Below, piece by piece: positions 10,319 to 19,102 of a stretch of DNA of 64,000 nt. Under the pieces are notes generated by a model. That model worked only from the letters and a program-made list of their open reading frames with translations, was not told where the DNA came from and did not search any database. Positions within the stretch are counted from its first letter, which is position 1; each line of letters opens with the position of its first letter. Both the position numbers and the translations under genes were made by a program. Origin of the DNA: Mayfieldus sp963772265 (GTDB lineage: Bacteria; Actinomycetota; Thermoleophilia; Solirubrobacterales; 70-9); the NCBI GenBank assembly GCA_963772265.1, contig CAVYWS010000003.1, forward strand, positions 124,001-188,000. The letters are read 5' to 3'.

Positions 10319-11537
10319 GTGGCGAGCAGCGACGACGAACGGCGCCTCGACCGTGATCAAGCCCGACCACGAGGCGGGCCGCAAGCACTTCATCTTCACC
10401 GACGAGCACGAGGACCTGCGCGAGTCGATGCAGGCCTGGGTGCAGAAGGAGCTCTACCCCCACCGCAACGAGTGGGAGGAGACCCACTGGCCGAGCGAGG
10501 CGATGAAGCGCGCCGGCGAGCTCGGCTTCCTCGGCCTCTGCTTTCCCGAGGAGTACGGCGGCCAGGGCGGCGACTACTACTACTCGCTGGTCCGCGCCGA
10601 GTGCATGAGCTACTCCGGCTCGGGCGGCACCAACATGGGCTTCGCCGTGCAGACCGACATGGTGCTGCCGCCGATCCACATGCTCGGCACCGAGGAGCAG
10701 AAGCAGCGCTACCTCGTCCCCGGGATCAAGGGCGAGAAGATCGGCTGCCTCGGGATCACCGAGCCGGGCGCCGGCTCCGACGTCGCCGGCATCCGCACGA
10801 CAGCGATCCGCGACGGCGACGAGTACGTCATCAACGGCTCCAAGACCTTCATCACCAACGGCCCGCGCGCCGACTTCATCGTGCTCGTCGCGAAGACCGA
10901 CCCCAAGGCGCGCCACGACGGGATCACGCTGTTCGTGTCGACCTGCGCGACGACGAGGGCAACAACGTCCCCGGCTTCACCGTCTCGCGCAAGCTCGAGA
11001 AGATGGGCATGCACGCCTCCGACACCGGCGAGCTGGCGTTCGAGGACGTCCGCGTGCCGGCCGAAGCGATGCTCGGCGAGGACGGCAAGGGCTTCTACCA
11101 CATCAGCTGGGAGCTCCAGGGCGAGCGCCTGGTCGCCGCCGCCGGCTGTCGCGCGGCGCGAGCGGATGATCGAGAGGACGCTCGAGTACGCGAAGGAGCG
11201 CGAGGCATTCGGCCGCCCGATCGGCAAGTTCCAGGCGATCCGCCACAAGTTCGCCGAGATGGCGACGAAGATCGAGGCGGCGAAGCAGTTCACCTACGCG
11301 ACCGCCTGGCGCTTCGCCAACGGCGAGTACCCGGTGCGCGAGATCACGATGGCGAAGCTCTACGCGTCGCGGGTCGCCTGCGAGGTCGCCGACGAGTGCA
11401 TCCAGATCCTCGGCGGCTACGGCTACATGAAGGAGTACGAGATCGAGCGCGCCTACCGCGACATGCGCCTGAACCGGATCGGGGCCGGCACCGACGAGAT
11501 CATGCTCGACGTGATCGGCCGGTCCTACGGGCTCTGA
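10319..11537 (+). CDS. acyl-CoA dehydrogenase (frameshifted)
   Basis: FAD-dependent flavoenzyme introducing the alpha-beta double bond in acyl-CoA. Family blocks are clear: RAGELGFLGLCFPEEYGGQGG, GCLGITEPGAGSDVAGIRTTA, INGSKTFITNGPRADF, FTVSRKLEKMGMHASDTGEL, EREAFGRPIGKFQAIRHKFA, and IQILGGYGYMKEYEIERAYRD. A strong AGGAGG lies seven bases before GTG 10319, but that GTG is out of frame with the conserved body, so a shift near 10345 is required; others lie near 10945 and 11150. The Glu of the ILGGYGYMKEYEIER region corresponds to the family's conserved area. It is divergent from the enoyl-CoA hydratase and followed directly by an NTF2-like gene. Confidence 0.8.
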
Positions 11538-11970
11538 GCCACCTCGACCACATCCGCTCCTACTACGAGGCGCTCAACACGGGCGACGTCGAGCTGATCG
11601 CCTCGCACTTCACCGACGACGCGGTCCACTACTACACCCGCCTCGGCCCACACGAGGGCGCCAGGGCGATCGCCGAGAACGCCAAATGGGGCGTCGAGCA
11701 GATCGACGGGCAGTGGCACATCGAGTCGGGGATCGAGCAGGGCGACGAGGCCTGCATCGAGTGGTCGATGACCTGGCGCGACCCCAAGTCCGGCGAGAAG
11801 CGGATCAACCGCGGGGCCGAGTTCTTCCGCCTCCGCGACGGCAAGATCTGCGAGGTCCGCGCCTACCACCACGGCGACGCCAAGAACCCGCAGGGCATCT
11901 GCTCGGCTTCGACCACACCGGCCGCGGACACACGACGCTCGAGGACTGGAGCCCGCCCGCTGGGACCTAG
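11534..11970 (+). CDS. SnoaL/NTF2-like protein, possible CTG start (frameshifted)
   Basis: The product reads LSHLDHIRSYYEALNTGDVE and continues with a typical NTF2 strand set (WHIESGIEQGDEACIEWSMT, GAEFFRLRDGKICEVRAYHH), ending GRGHTTLEDWSPPAGT after a shift near 11905. No ATG, GTG or TTG exists in this frame between the preceding stop and the conserved start; the only candidate is CTG 11534, which overlaps the dehydrogenase stop as CTGA. This suggests coupled initiation at a non-standard codon, or an indel in the overlap. It is about 145 residues, the usual family size. Function within the acyl-CoA pathway is inferred from position. Confidence 0.6.
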
Positions 11971-12473
11971 AACAGGCCCGGCAGGAAGCGGTGCCTGACC
12001 CGGCGCCGGTAATCCGGGTAGTCGGGGTGGACCGAGGTCAGCCACCGTTCTTCCAGCATCGACTTGCCGGTGTGTACGGGCACGAGCAGCGCCGACGGGA
12101 TCAGGGCAAGCGGCGAGAAGGCGGCCGCCGCTGCGAAGGTCAGCACGGTGATCGCCCCGTAGATCGGATGCCTGACCAGGCCGTAGAGATACCCCTGCTT
12201 GAGCTGCGCGCCGGGGAGCGGCTCGGGCAGGGTTCGAAACGACTGGCCCAGCGACAGCACGGCAGCGATCAGCATCGCCGCCCCGAGCACGAGGCCGATC
12301 ACTCCGGCGACCTGCAGAGGCGTGCGGACCGCAGCCGGCCACCGTGGTCCAGCGGTGCAGCAGATCACCACGGCGATGATCAGCACCTGCTGGAGGCGGA
12401 CCCAGCCCTGCCCGTGCCGGCCCAGGGACGGGAGTCCTCTGGAACCCCGCTCGGCTGAGCGCATTGCGGCCAT
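11967..12473 (-). CDS. isoprenylcysteine carboxyl methyltransferase-like membrane protein
   Basis: An intact 168-residue integral membrane protein with hydrophobic segments near 28-46, 53-75 and 107-133. The C-terminal half carries the ICMT/PEMT-type SAM-binding signature: G-LYGLVRHPIYGA (RHPIYG at 101-106), then EERWL and YPDYRRRVRHRFLPG. Bacterial members are broad methyltransferases of small hydrophobic molecules or membrane lipids, and no substrate can be assigned. Its stop overlaps the end of the convergent NTF2-like gene by four bases. It is divergent from the histone-like gene, with 83 bp between the starts. Unlike neighbours it has no frameshift. Confidence 0.8.
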   Translation of the reverse strand: MAAMRSAERGSRGLPSLGRHGQGWVRLQQVLIIAVVICCTAGPRWPAAVRTPLQVAGVIGLVLGAAMLIAAVLSLGQSFRTLPEPLPGAQLKQGYLYGLVRHPIYGAITVLTFAAAAAFSPLALIPSALLVPVHTGKSMLEERWLTSVHPDYPDYRRRVRHRFLPGLF

Positions 12474-12556
12474 GTTATGCCGGAGACACCCCGATTGAGT
12501 CCTGCCCGGCTGGGTAGCCGTCTATCGGAACGGATTCCAAAGCAGGAGGGAAAAGG

Positions 12557-13142
12557 ATGGCCACTCAAACCAAGAAGGGCACGCGGAAGGGGTCCTCGAC
12601 CCCACGCCGGTCGGCGACGTCGCGGGCTCGCAGATCGTCGGGCAGCAATTCCTCAAGCAGGACCTCGAGTCGAACCTCGACGCGCACGACGCGCCGCTCC
12701 CCAAGAAGCTCGAATGGCAAGGCGTCGGTCAAAGCTGCGCGCAAGGCCGTGACAAACCGTGCTCAGACGGCCGGTGACTCGGTCGGAAAGGCTGCACAGA
12801 CCGCCGGATCGTCGGTCGGCAAGGCGGCGAGCAAGGCGAAGACACCGCTGGTGGCCAGTGGGGCCGCCCTGGCGGGGCTCGCCGGAGGCGTCGCGATCGC
12901 GACGCGTGGGACACGGCGGCGGAAGGTGCTGGGAGTGCCACTCCCGCACCGGAGTGCGTTGCAGTCATCGACGAAGGACCTCGCGACGGCCGCGAAACAC
13001 GCCGGCAGGCTGGGGCAGCAGGTGAGCGAGCTGACCACCGAGATGCGCTACACGCGAGAGGCGATTGACAGCAGCAAGAAGCGCCGCTCTCCGATCGAGG
13101 TGCTCCTCGAGGGCCTGACGGCGCGCCGCTCCCCAGGGCTGA
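12557..13142 (+). CDS. basic Lys/Arg/Ser/Ala-rich, histone H1-like small protein
   Basis: ATG 12557 follows a good AGGAGGGAAAAGG ribosome site. The first 60 residues are almost entirely Lys, Arg, Ser and Thr (for example RKGSSTPRRSATSRARRSSG), then Ala/Lys repeats of the TAGDSVGKAAQTAGSSVGKA type. A hydrophobic Ala/Gly stretch (LVASGAALAGLAGGVAIA) and a short conserved tail (RRSPIEVLLEGLT) follow. The composition suggests nucleoid or nucleic-acid binding with possible membrane contact; this is inference. The frame has no stop before the next gene's ATG and stays open to 13945. A TGA at 13140-13142 one base out of frame, after a CCCC run, is the likely true end. Confidence 0.6.
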
Positions 13143-13168
13143 GCCGCGATCAACCCCGTCCGGGGGCT

Positions 13169-13186
13169 CGCGACAACGGAGTCGCG
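13169..13186. promoter_or_regulatory. perfect 6-6-6 inverted repeat upstream of acyl-CoA dehydrogenase
   Basis: CGCGAC at 13169-13174 and GTCGCG at 13181-13186 flank AACGGA, ending 18 bases before ATG 13205. It fits an operator or a weak terminator and supports the view that the dehydrogenase is a separate transcription or translation unit from the upstream basic protein. In DNA this GC-rich a 6-bp arm can arise by chance. Confidence 0.3.
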
Positions 13187-13204
13187 GCGCGTTACCGTGC
13201 GCGC

Positions 13205-14382
13205 ATGGCGGTGATCAAGGACAGCGGCACCCGCGCCCCACTCCCCCCCTTCACCGAGGAGCACGAGGAGCTGCGCGAGACGGTGCGGCGCTTCGTGCAG
13301 GCCGAGATCGCCCCCCACGTCGACGACTGGGAGGCGGCGCGGGAGTTCCCGCGCGAGCTGTTCAACCGCTGCGGCGAGCTCGGCTTCCTCGGCCTAAAGT
13401 TCCCCGAGGCCTACGGCGGCCAGGGCGGAAGCTACCTGCACGACGCGGTCTGGACCGAGGAGCTGTCGCGCTCGGGCGGCTCGGGCGGGGTCGCGGCGGG
13501 GCTCAACGCACACGCCTCGATCGCGATGCCTCCGATCTTCAACTTCGGCACCGAGGAGCAGCGCCAGCGCTGGATCGTTCCAGGATCAAGGGCGAGAAGA
13601 TCGGCGCCCTGGGGATCACCGAGCCGGGAGGCGGATCGGACGTCGCCGGCATCCGCACCTTCGCCCGGCGTGAGAACGGCGATTACGTCGTCAACGGCTC
13701 GAAGACCTTCATCACCAACGGCGTCCGCGCCGACTTCCTGGTCTGCGCCTGCAAGACGACCCAGGAGGGCGGCCATGACGGGATCTCATTTTTGGTCCTC
13801 GAGCGCGAGATGCCCGGCTATGAGGTCTCGCGCAAGCTCGAGAAGATGGGCTGGCACGCGTCCGACACCGGCGAGCTCGCCTTCACCGACGTCGAGGTCC
13901 CGGCTGAGAACCTGCTCGGCACCGAGAACGGCGGCTTCCAGCTGATCATGGCCAACTTCGCCTGGGAGCGGCTCGACATGTCGATCGGCGCGATCGGCGG
14001 GATGCAGAAGGTCTTCGACCGGACCCTGGAGTACGCGCTGGAGCGCGAGCAGTTCGGCCGCCCAATCGGCAAGTTCCAGGTGATCCGCCACAAGTTCGCC
14101 GAGATGGCGATGCGGATCGAGGCCTCACGGGCGCTGACCTACAACGCCCTGCGCCTCTTCCACGAGGGCCAGGACTGCATTCGCGAGGTGACTATGGCGA
14201 AGCTGATGACCCAGCGGGCCCTGGTCGAGATCGCCGACGAGTGCCTGCAGATCCACGGCGGCTACGGCTACATGCGCGAGTACGGGATCGAGCGCGCCGT
14301 CCGCGACGCTCGACTCGGCCCGATCGGGGGCGGCACCGACGAGATCATGAAGGAGATACTGGGGAAGCAGATGGGCCTATAG
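13205..14382 (+). CDS. acyl-CoA dehydrogenase (one frameshift)
   Basis: About 393 residues, starting MAVIKDSGTRAPLPPF. Family blocks: CGELGFLGLKFPEAYGGQGG, GALGITEPGGGSDVAGIRTF, VNGSKTFITNGVRADF, VSRKLEKMGWHASDTGELAF, REQFGRPIGKFQVIRHKFAE, and LQIHGGYGYMREYGIERA. It is about the same length as the dehydrogenase at 10319 and clearly paralogous. One shift near 13585 (VPG to IKGEKIGA). The last codons MKEILGKQMGL are the sequence that recurs, with synonymous changes, at 14989 and 24200. It is followed after 11 bases by an NTF2-like gene, the same pairing as the first dehydrogenase. The acyl chain specificity is unknown. Confidence 0.85.
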
Positions 14383-14393
14383 AAGGAGGAACG

Positions 14394-14816
14394 ATGGGAG
14401 TCGAGGAGAACAAGGCGGCCGTCGTCGAGGCAATCGAGGCCTTCAACGACGTCGATGACCGGCGCAGATACCTCGAGGTTCACGATCCGTCCGTGACCGC
14501 ACACGGACTCGGTTCCGAAGAGCCGGTGGACTTCGATGGCGTGAAGGAGTTCTACGAAACGATGTGGAGCGCCTTCCCCGACGTCCAGGTGACGCTTGAG
14601 GAGGTGCTCGGCGAGGGCGAAACGGTCGCCTTCCGGGTCACCGTGCGAGCCACGCACCAGGGGGAATTCATGGGGGTCGCGCCGAGCGGCAACCAGATCA
14701 CGATCGGGGTTCAGAACATCTACCGCTTCCGCGACGGCAAGGTGGTAGAGCGCTGGACGAATCCCGACATGCTCGGCCTGATGGTGCAGATCGGCGCGAT
14801 TCCGGCGCCGGGCTAG
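14394..14816 (+). CDS. SnoaL-like polyketide cyclase/NTF2-like protein
   Basis: An intact 140-residue protein preceded by a near-perfect AGGAGG. It shows the SnoaL-like pattern: N-terminal helix NKAAVVEAIEAFND, HDPSVTAHGL, then GVKEFYETMWSAFPDVQVTL, GETVAFRVTVRATHQGEFMG, and QNIYRFRDGKVVERW. Members of the SnoaL-like ester-cyclase group are often linked to polyketide or acyl metabolism, but many have no known activity. Position directly behind an acyl-CoA dehydrogenase suggests action on that enzyme's product; this is inference. It is the third NTF2-like gene in the acyl-CoA region. Confidence 0.8.
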   Translation: MGVEENKAAVVEAIEAFNDVDDRRRYLEVHDPSVTAHGLGSEEPVDFDGVKEFYETMWSAFPDVQVTLEEVLGEGETVAFRVTVRATHQGEFMGVAPSGNQITIGVQNIYRFRDGKVVERWTNPDMLGLMVQIGAIPAPG

Positions 14817-14846
14817 GTGTAGGGCCGAGGGCTGTTGGTCGCCGTC

Positions 14847-15027
14847 GGCGCGGACACAAAACGGACACATCCGACCGACCGCCGGCGATCACGGCCGGTC
14901 GTTGCCCTCGTCGTCGAAGACCCTCAGCTGCTGCGGGTTCGTGTCGTCCCTTGATCGCGCGTGCCCGCGGGGACCATCCTCGCACGTCATGAAGGAGATC
15001 CTCGGCAAGCAGATGGGGCTGTAGGGC
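14847..15027. repeat. dispersed repeat copy A: 33-codon ORF plus acyl-CoA dehydrogenase 3' tail
   Basis: This copy aligns with 24058-24238 almost without gaps. It begins with two CGGACACA direct repeats (14851, 14862), continues with a region antisense to a 33-codon ORF, and ends with ATGAAGGAGATC...CTGTAGGG. That tail encodes MKEILGKQMGL plus stop and differs from the real dehydrogenase end at 14346-14382 only at synonymous positions. No upstream dehydrogenase sequence is present. The structure resembles an attachment-site junction that regenerates a gene's 3' end, with arm-like repeats; that reading is inference. Confidence 0.65.
14889..14990 (-). CDS. possible 33-residue small protein in repeat copy A
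   Basis: ATG 14990 to TGA 14889. The matching ORF in repeat copy B has exactly the same length and shares residues D16-T17-N18-P19, Q21, F25-D26-D27 and D31-R32, with conservative changes at 22-24 (LRV here, MKL in copy B) and synonymous codon changes elsewhere. An AGGA sits eight bases before the ATG, inside the antisense of the dehydrogenase tail. I do not recognise the peptide. It may be real, or a preserved remnant of a longer gene end. Confidence 0.35.
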   Translation of the reverse strand: MTCEDGPRGHARSRDDTNPQQLRVFDDEGNDRP

Positions 15028-15068
15028 ACCCTCGCCGACATCGAGCACGCGGTGGCCACGATCGGGGG

Positions 15069-18000
15069 CTAGCGGGGGTGGATCCAGAAGATCCGTATAG
15101 CCGGCCAACCGACATTGGCGGCGGAGTCGATCGCGCGCACCATGAATATGTGCCACCCGGCGCCCAGCGTCCTGGTCGTTGGGAGGAGGATCACATCGCG
15201 TAGGGCCTGAGGTCGATGCTGCACTGAAAGCACGAGGCGGCCTCATCGGCGCTGAACCTGAACGTCGGAGTGCGGTCGTGGCCAAACGTCGGGGGCCCAC
15301 CGGTGATCCTTGTCCGCGGGGCCCGCGAGTCCTGGACGTATGTGAGCGGGGCCCGAGCAGACGGAGGTCTCGCCGGCGGGCAAGCTCGCCGTGGCCGAGA
15401 AGGTCGTCGTCGAGTTGTCCGGCACCGAGACCCGAAAGCCGGGGGAAGCGAATTGATTCAGCCCTGGAACGTCCAGACGCCGCCGGGAGCCCCCTTGAAG
15501 GCGGCCGGTGATTGCGTGGCGACCGAATAGACGACCGCGTCAGAGCTGTTTCTGAGCGTGAACTGGACGGTGTCCGGGCTTCCGTCGCGGTAGCTCCAGG
15601 TGAGCGTTCCCTGCTGTCCGCTCAGCCCCCCGGGGGCGGAGGGACCGAAGGTGCCGGTTGCGGTGCCGGTCTGAGTGTCGAAGCCCAGCCCCGATGCGGG
15701 GGGCGCGTCCGTGCAGCTCGAGGCGGTGACCGTGCTCTTCGTCCAGATGCGGGCGCCGGAGGTGCTCGCGACGATGCTCGGCCGGTCGACTGGGAGGGCG
15801 TGCAGTCGTTTGCCGCCGAGAACAGGATTAGCGGTCCCTGGGCGGTCTGTACTCGGCCGCGGGCCGAGATCTTCAGCACCGGCTGGGACTCGACAATCGC
15901 CACCGCCCAGGTCGAGAAGTGGCCGGTGACGCCGCTGAAGCGCACCACCGCCGGGGTCCCCGTCGTCGGCTGACCGTTCGCGTCAAGCTTCTCCACCGCA
16001 ACGCAGCCGTCCGCGGTCGGGACCTGGGTCCCCGCGCAGAGCGGGAACGCCTGATAGCTGTCGGTCGGCCCGTCGCCCTTGGTCACCAGGGTCGCGGTCC
16101 CGGCATCGAGCGCCGCCAGGAAGTCGGCGCGAGTCGCCGGGTCGAGGTCATCCACCTGGACATCGAACGACAGAGTTGCGTCTTGGTTGAGGGTCGGCAC
16201 GGCGAAACCGAACTCATACGCCGCGACCGGGTCGACGACGGCCGCGCCGCCGCCCGCGCCGGTGCCGTTCTCGGGTGGGAGCGCCGTCGGATCGAGGCGC
16301 GTGAGGGTGAACTCGACCGGGGTCGTGAAGGTGCCCGCCGGGAGCTCCGCGCGCATCGTCGCCTCGGCGCGCTCGTTCTGCACGCTCGTGTCGCCCGCCG
16401 CAGTCGTCGCGGTGACCGCGTCGTAGCCCTCGGTCGTGAGGTTGGTGTTCCCACCGGGTGAGACGGGACCGGGGTCGAACGTGCCTGCCCCCTCGGTCTC
16501 CACCGTCAGGTTGCCGTCCACGTCGGTCAGCGACCCGAGCGTCACCGTGGGCGTGCCGCCGCCGTTGTCCTCGATGTCGATGTTGCCGCCGGTGGAGTTG
16601 AGGCTGCTGAGATCGATATCGCCTGCGGATGCGTTGTCGTTGATGTCGATGTTGCCGCCGGGGGAGTTGAGGCTGCTGAGATCGATATCGCCTGCGGATG
16701 CGTTGTCGTTGATGTCGATGTTGCCGCCGGTGGAGTTGAGGCTGTTCAGGGAGATGTCGCCTGCGGAGGCGTTGTCGTTGATGTCGATGTTGCCGCCGGT
16801 CGAGTTGAGGCTGCTGAGATCGATATCGCCTGCGGATGCGTTGTCGTTGATGTCGATGTTGCCGCCGGTCGAGTCGAGGCTGTTCAGGGAGATGTCGCCT
16901 GCGTCCGTGTTGGTGATCGTCACGTCCCCGCCGACCTCCGTGAGGTTGGGGAACGCAAGGGAGTCGCAGCCGCTGAGGTCCTCCGCGATCAGGTCGCCGG
17001 AGATCTCGGTCACCGTGGCGAACTCCGGATCGTCGCAGTCGGTGACGACGAAGTCGGTGGGGCCGGTGACGACGAGCCGGGCGCCGAAGTCGGGGGATCC
17101 CCGGATAGTCGAGCGTGTAGGACTTGCCGCTCGGCAGCGAGGATCCGGTCAGGTTCGTGAAAGTGCCGGTGCGCGATGCGGAGGTGAGGAACTGAAACGT
17201 GTCCGAGAGCTGCGGGTCGAACCCGGCGCCCTGGACCACGGCGAGCGTGCCGTTCAGCGAGGCGGCGCCGCCGACCGAGAGGTAGTCGAACTCGGTCCCC
17301 TGCGCGGTGCCGTTGACGTCGACCTCTAGAGTGCCGCCGGCGCCCTGGCTGTAGTTGCCGGTCACGGTCAGGGTTCCCGGCGACGCCCCCGGGCGGACAG
17401 TGCCCGAGGTGTTGGTGACGTTGCCCGTGACCTGGCCGGCGCCCTCGAGCACCCCGCCGCCGAGCAGGTCGATGCCGTGGGAGAGCGCGAACACCTGGCC
17501 GGCGCCGATCGACACGGTGCCACCGGCGACGTCGATGCCGTTTGTGATCGTCGTCGTGCCGGCTCCATCTTTCGTCAGGCTCGCGTTGGAACCGTTGAGG
17601 TGGATCAGCTTCGCAAGGCCACCGCAGGGGAACGCATTCGCGGCCGCTCCCGAGCCAATCGTGAAGTGCTTGTGTATGAACAGGTTCGGATTGTCGGGGT
17701 TCGAGCCGTTGTTGCTCGCGACACATATCGCCCCGCCCGCGAGGGTCGCGTCGACGTTCAGGACCAGATCCGCGCTGACACTGGCCCCGGTGTTCCTGAC
17801 GTAGAACGTGCCGGCACCGGTCTTGGAGAAGCTGCCGTTGCTTGGCACCGTGACCGTGCCCGAACCCTGGATGCCGCCGCCGGTGGCCGTCAGCTTGGTG
17901 ATGGTCGTGGGCCGGTCGACATCGAGGAACCCGCCGGTGATGTTGACCTCGGGCAGCGCGAGCGCTGTGTTGCCGTCTACGCTCATCGTCGCGAACTGGA

Positions 18001-18912
18001 GGTTGAGCACGCCGGGGTCCAGCGTCGATCCCGCCGCCATCACCAATGGATTGGCTGACATGTCGACCGTGCCGGCGCCACCGATGTGCCCGGTAGCCCC
18101 GATCAGGAACTGATCGCCGCAGCAGCTTCCGAATTGCAGTGTCGCTCCGTCATCGGCGATGTATTCGCCGTCGTTTGTCTCGCTGGCGGTGCCGGCCTGG
18201 AGGATCAGCTCGCCGGTTTCGACCGTGACGTGCCGTCGTTCTCGATCCCCGTCAAGGAGCTCGTCACACCAGCGGCGGCCTTGATCAGGTGGCCGTCGGG
18301 TGCATTGACGTGGACCGTCGGCACGCCGGGGGTGCAGTTGAAGGCCGTGGCGGCCGCTCCTGTCGCGATCGTGAAGTTGTTGTTGATGTACAGGTTCGGG
18401 TTGTCGGTGGCCGAGCCGTTGTTCGTGGCCACGCACATCGCGCCCTCGCTGAGGGTCGACGCCCCGTTCAGGACGAGGTCGGCGCTCTGCAGGGCGGCGT
18501 CGTTCCTGACGTACAGGGTCCCGTCGCCAGTCTTGGTGAAGCTTCCTCCAACGCTCAGAGTGCCGTTTCCCTGCCAGAACACGGAGCCGTTTTGAGCGTC
18601 AGCAAGGTCCCCGCCGGCGTCGGCGGATCCGGCGACGGCGAGGGTGGCGTCGTTCGAGAAGCTCACAGTACCTGCCGATTGCGTCAGCGAGCCGGCGCTG
18701 GCGTCGGCGGCGACGCTGACGTCGGAGAAGGAGCCGATGAACACGTCGTCGCCGCCGTCGGGGACGTGGCCGCAGGACCAGGCGCCGGCGGTGTGCCAGC
18801 TGGCCGCACCATCGCCGAAGACGCAGTCCTCCGCCGCGGCCTCGCCGGCCGCGGCCAGCGACCACAGAAGACCGAGAGCAGCTACGAGTGCAGCAGCTCG
18901 TCGGAGCGTCAT
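15069..18912 (-). CDS. giant repetitive secreted surface protein with Ig-like C-terminus (frameshifted)
   Basis: About 1,280 codons. A signal peptide (ALVAALGLLWSLAAAGEAAA) is followed by beta-solenoid/autotransporter-like repeats (GTLYVRNDAAL, GTVRPGASPGTLTVTGNYSQ). A second copy of a ~65-residue module (GTFYVRNTGA, PNLFIHKHFTIGSGAA) comes next, then five 23-residue repeats (STGGNIDINDNASAGDI). Further on come a ZU5-like or cell-adhesion segment ending GHFSTWAVAIVES and a C-terminal Ig-like domain (TRITGGPPTFGHDRTPTFRF). Frameshifts lie near 18225, 17085, 15800 and 15455, with more below 15400; the last stop in a sensible frame is TAG 15069. Its ATG overlaps the stop of the small gene at 18909. 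Likely cell-surface adhesion or matrix; function inferred. Confidence 0.6.
16582..16926 (-). repeat. five tandem 69-bp repeats inside the surface-protein gene
   Basis: Units begin at 16582, 16651, 16720, 16789 and 16858, each exactly 69 bp and encoding 23 residues of the form STGGNIDINDNASAGDI followed by [DS]L[SN]SL[ND]. Units alternate between DLSSL and SLNSL types. The last unit diverges. The length is a multiple of three, so unit gain or loss keeps the reading frame, a classic substrate for slippage in adhesins. Confidence 0.9.
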
Positions 18913-19094
18913 CGGCCCCCCTCGGCACGGTCCGCGGCGGCCGGCGTCGGCTCTCGCAGCCAGCGCTCGATCTGCGCCGCGATCTCGCGCAGCGAGCTCA
19001 GCCGGGCCTTGCGTCCGGTGCGGACCTCCTCGACGGTCGCCGGCCCGTCCTGCTCGTGCACCGAAACGACATAGGTCTTGCGAGTTGAGGACAT
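18909..19094 (-). CDS. 61-residue small protein coupled to the surface-protein gene
   Basis: A short intact ORF starting MSSTRKTYVVSVHEQDGPAT, then VEEVRTGRKARLSSLREIA and a Pro/Ala-rich charged tail. The YVV-V...VEEVRTG...F/LxSLxEI pattern resembles small actinobacterial proteins of unknown function that carry a single beta-hairpin plus helix. It starts nine bases after the RTX-like gene's stop, and its TGA overlaps the ATG of the giant protein (ATGA). The three therefore form a tight operon. No signal peptide is visible, so it probably acts in the cytoplasm, perhaps as a regulator or chaperone of the exported neighbours; this is inference. Confidence 0.55.
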   Translation of the reverse strand: MSSTRKTYVVSVHEQDGPATVEEVRTGRKARLSSLREIAAQIERWLREPTPAAADRAEGGR

Positions 19095-19102
19095 CGCCGC
19101 GA

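Noticed and set aside
12557..13945. A fusion of the basic protein with an acyl-CoA dehydrogenase
   Set aside because: The dehydrogenase has its own normal ATG start at 13205, a shifted stop exists at 13140, and the two parts have no functional link.
16582..16926. The five regularly spaced 69-bp units as a CRISPR array
   Set aside because: There are no variable spacers; the units are directly abutting, in frame, and encode a protein repeat.
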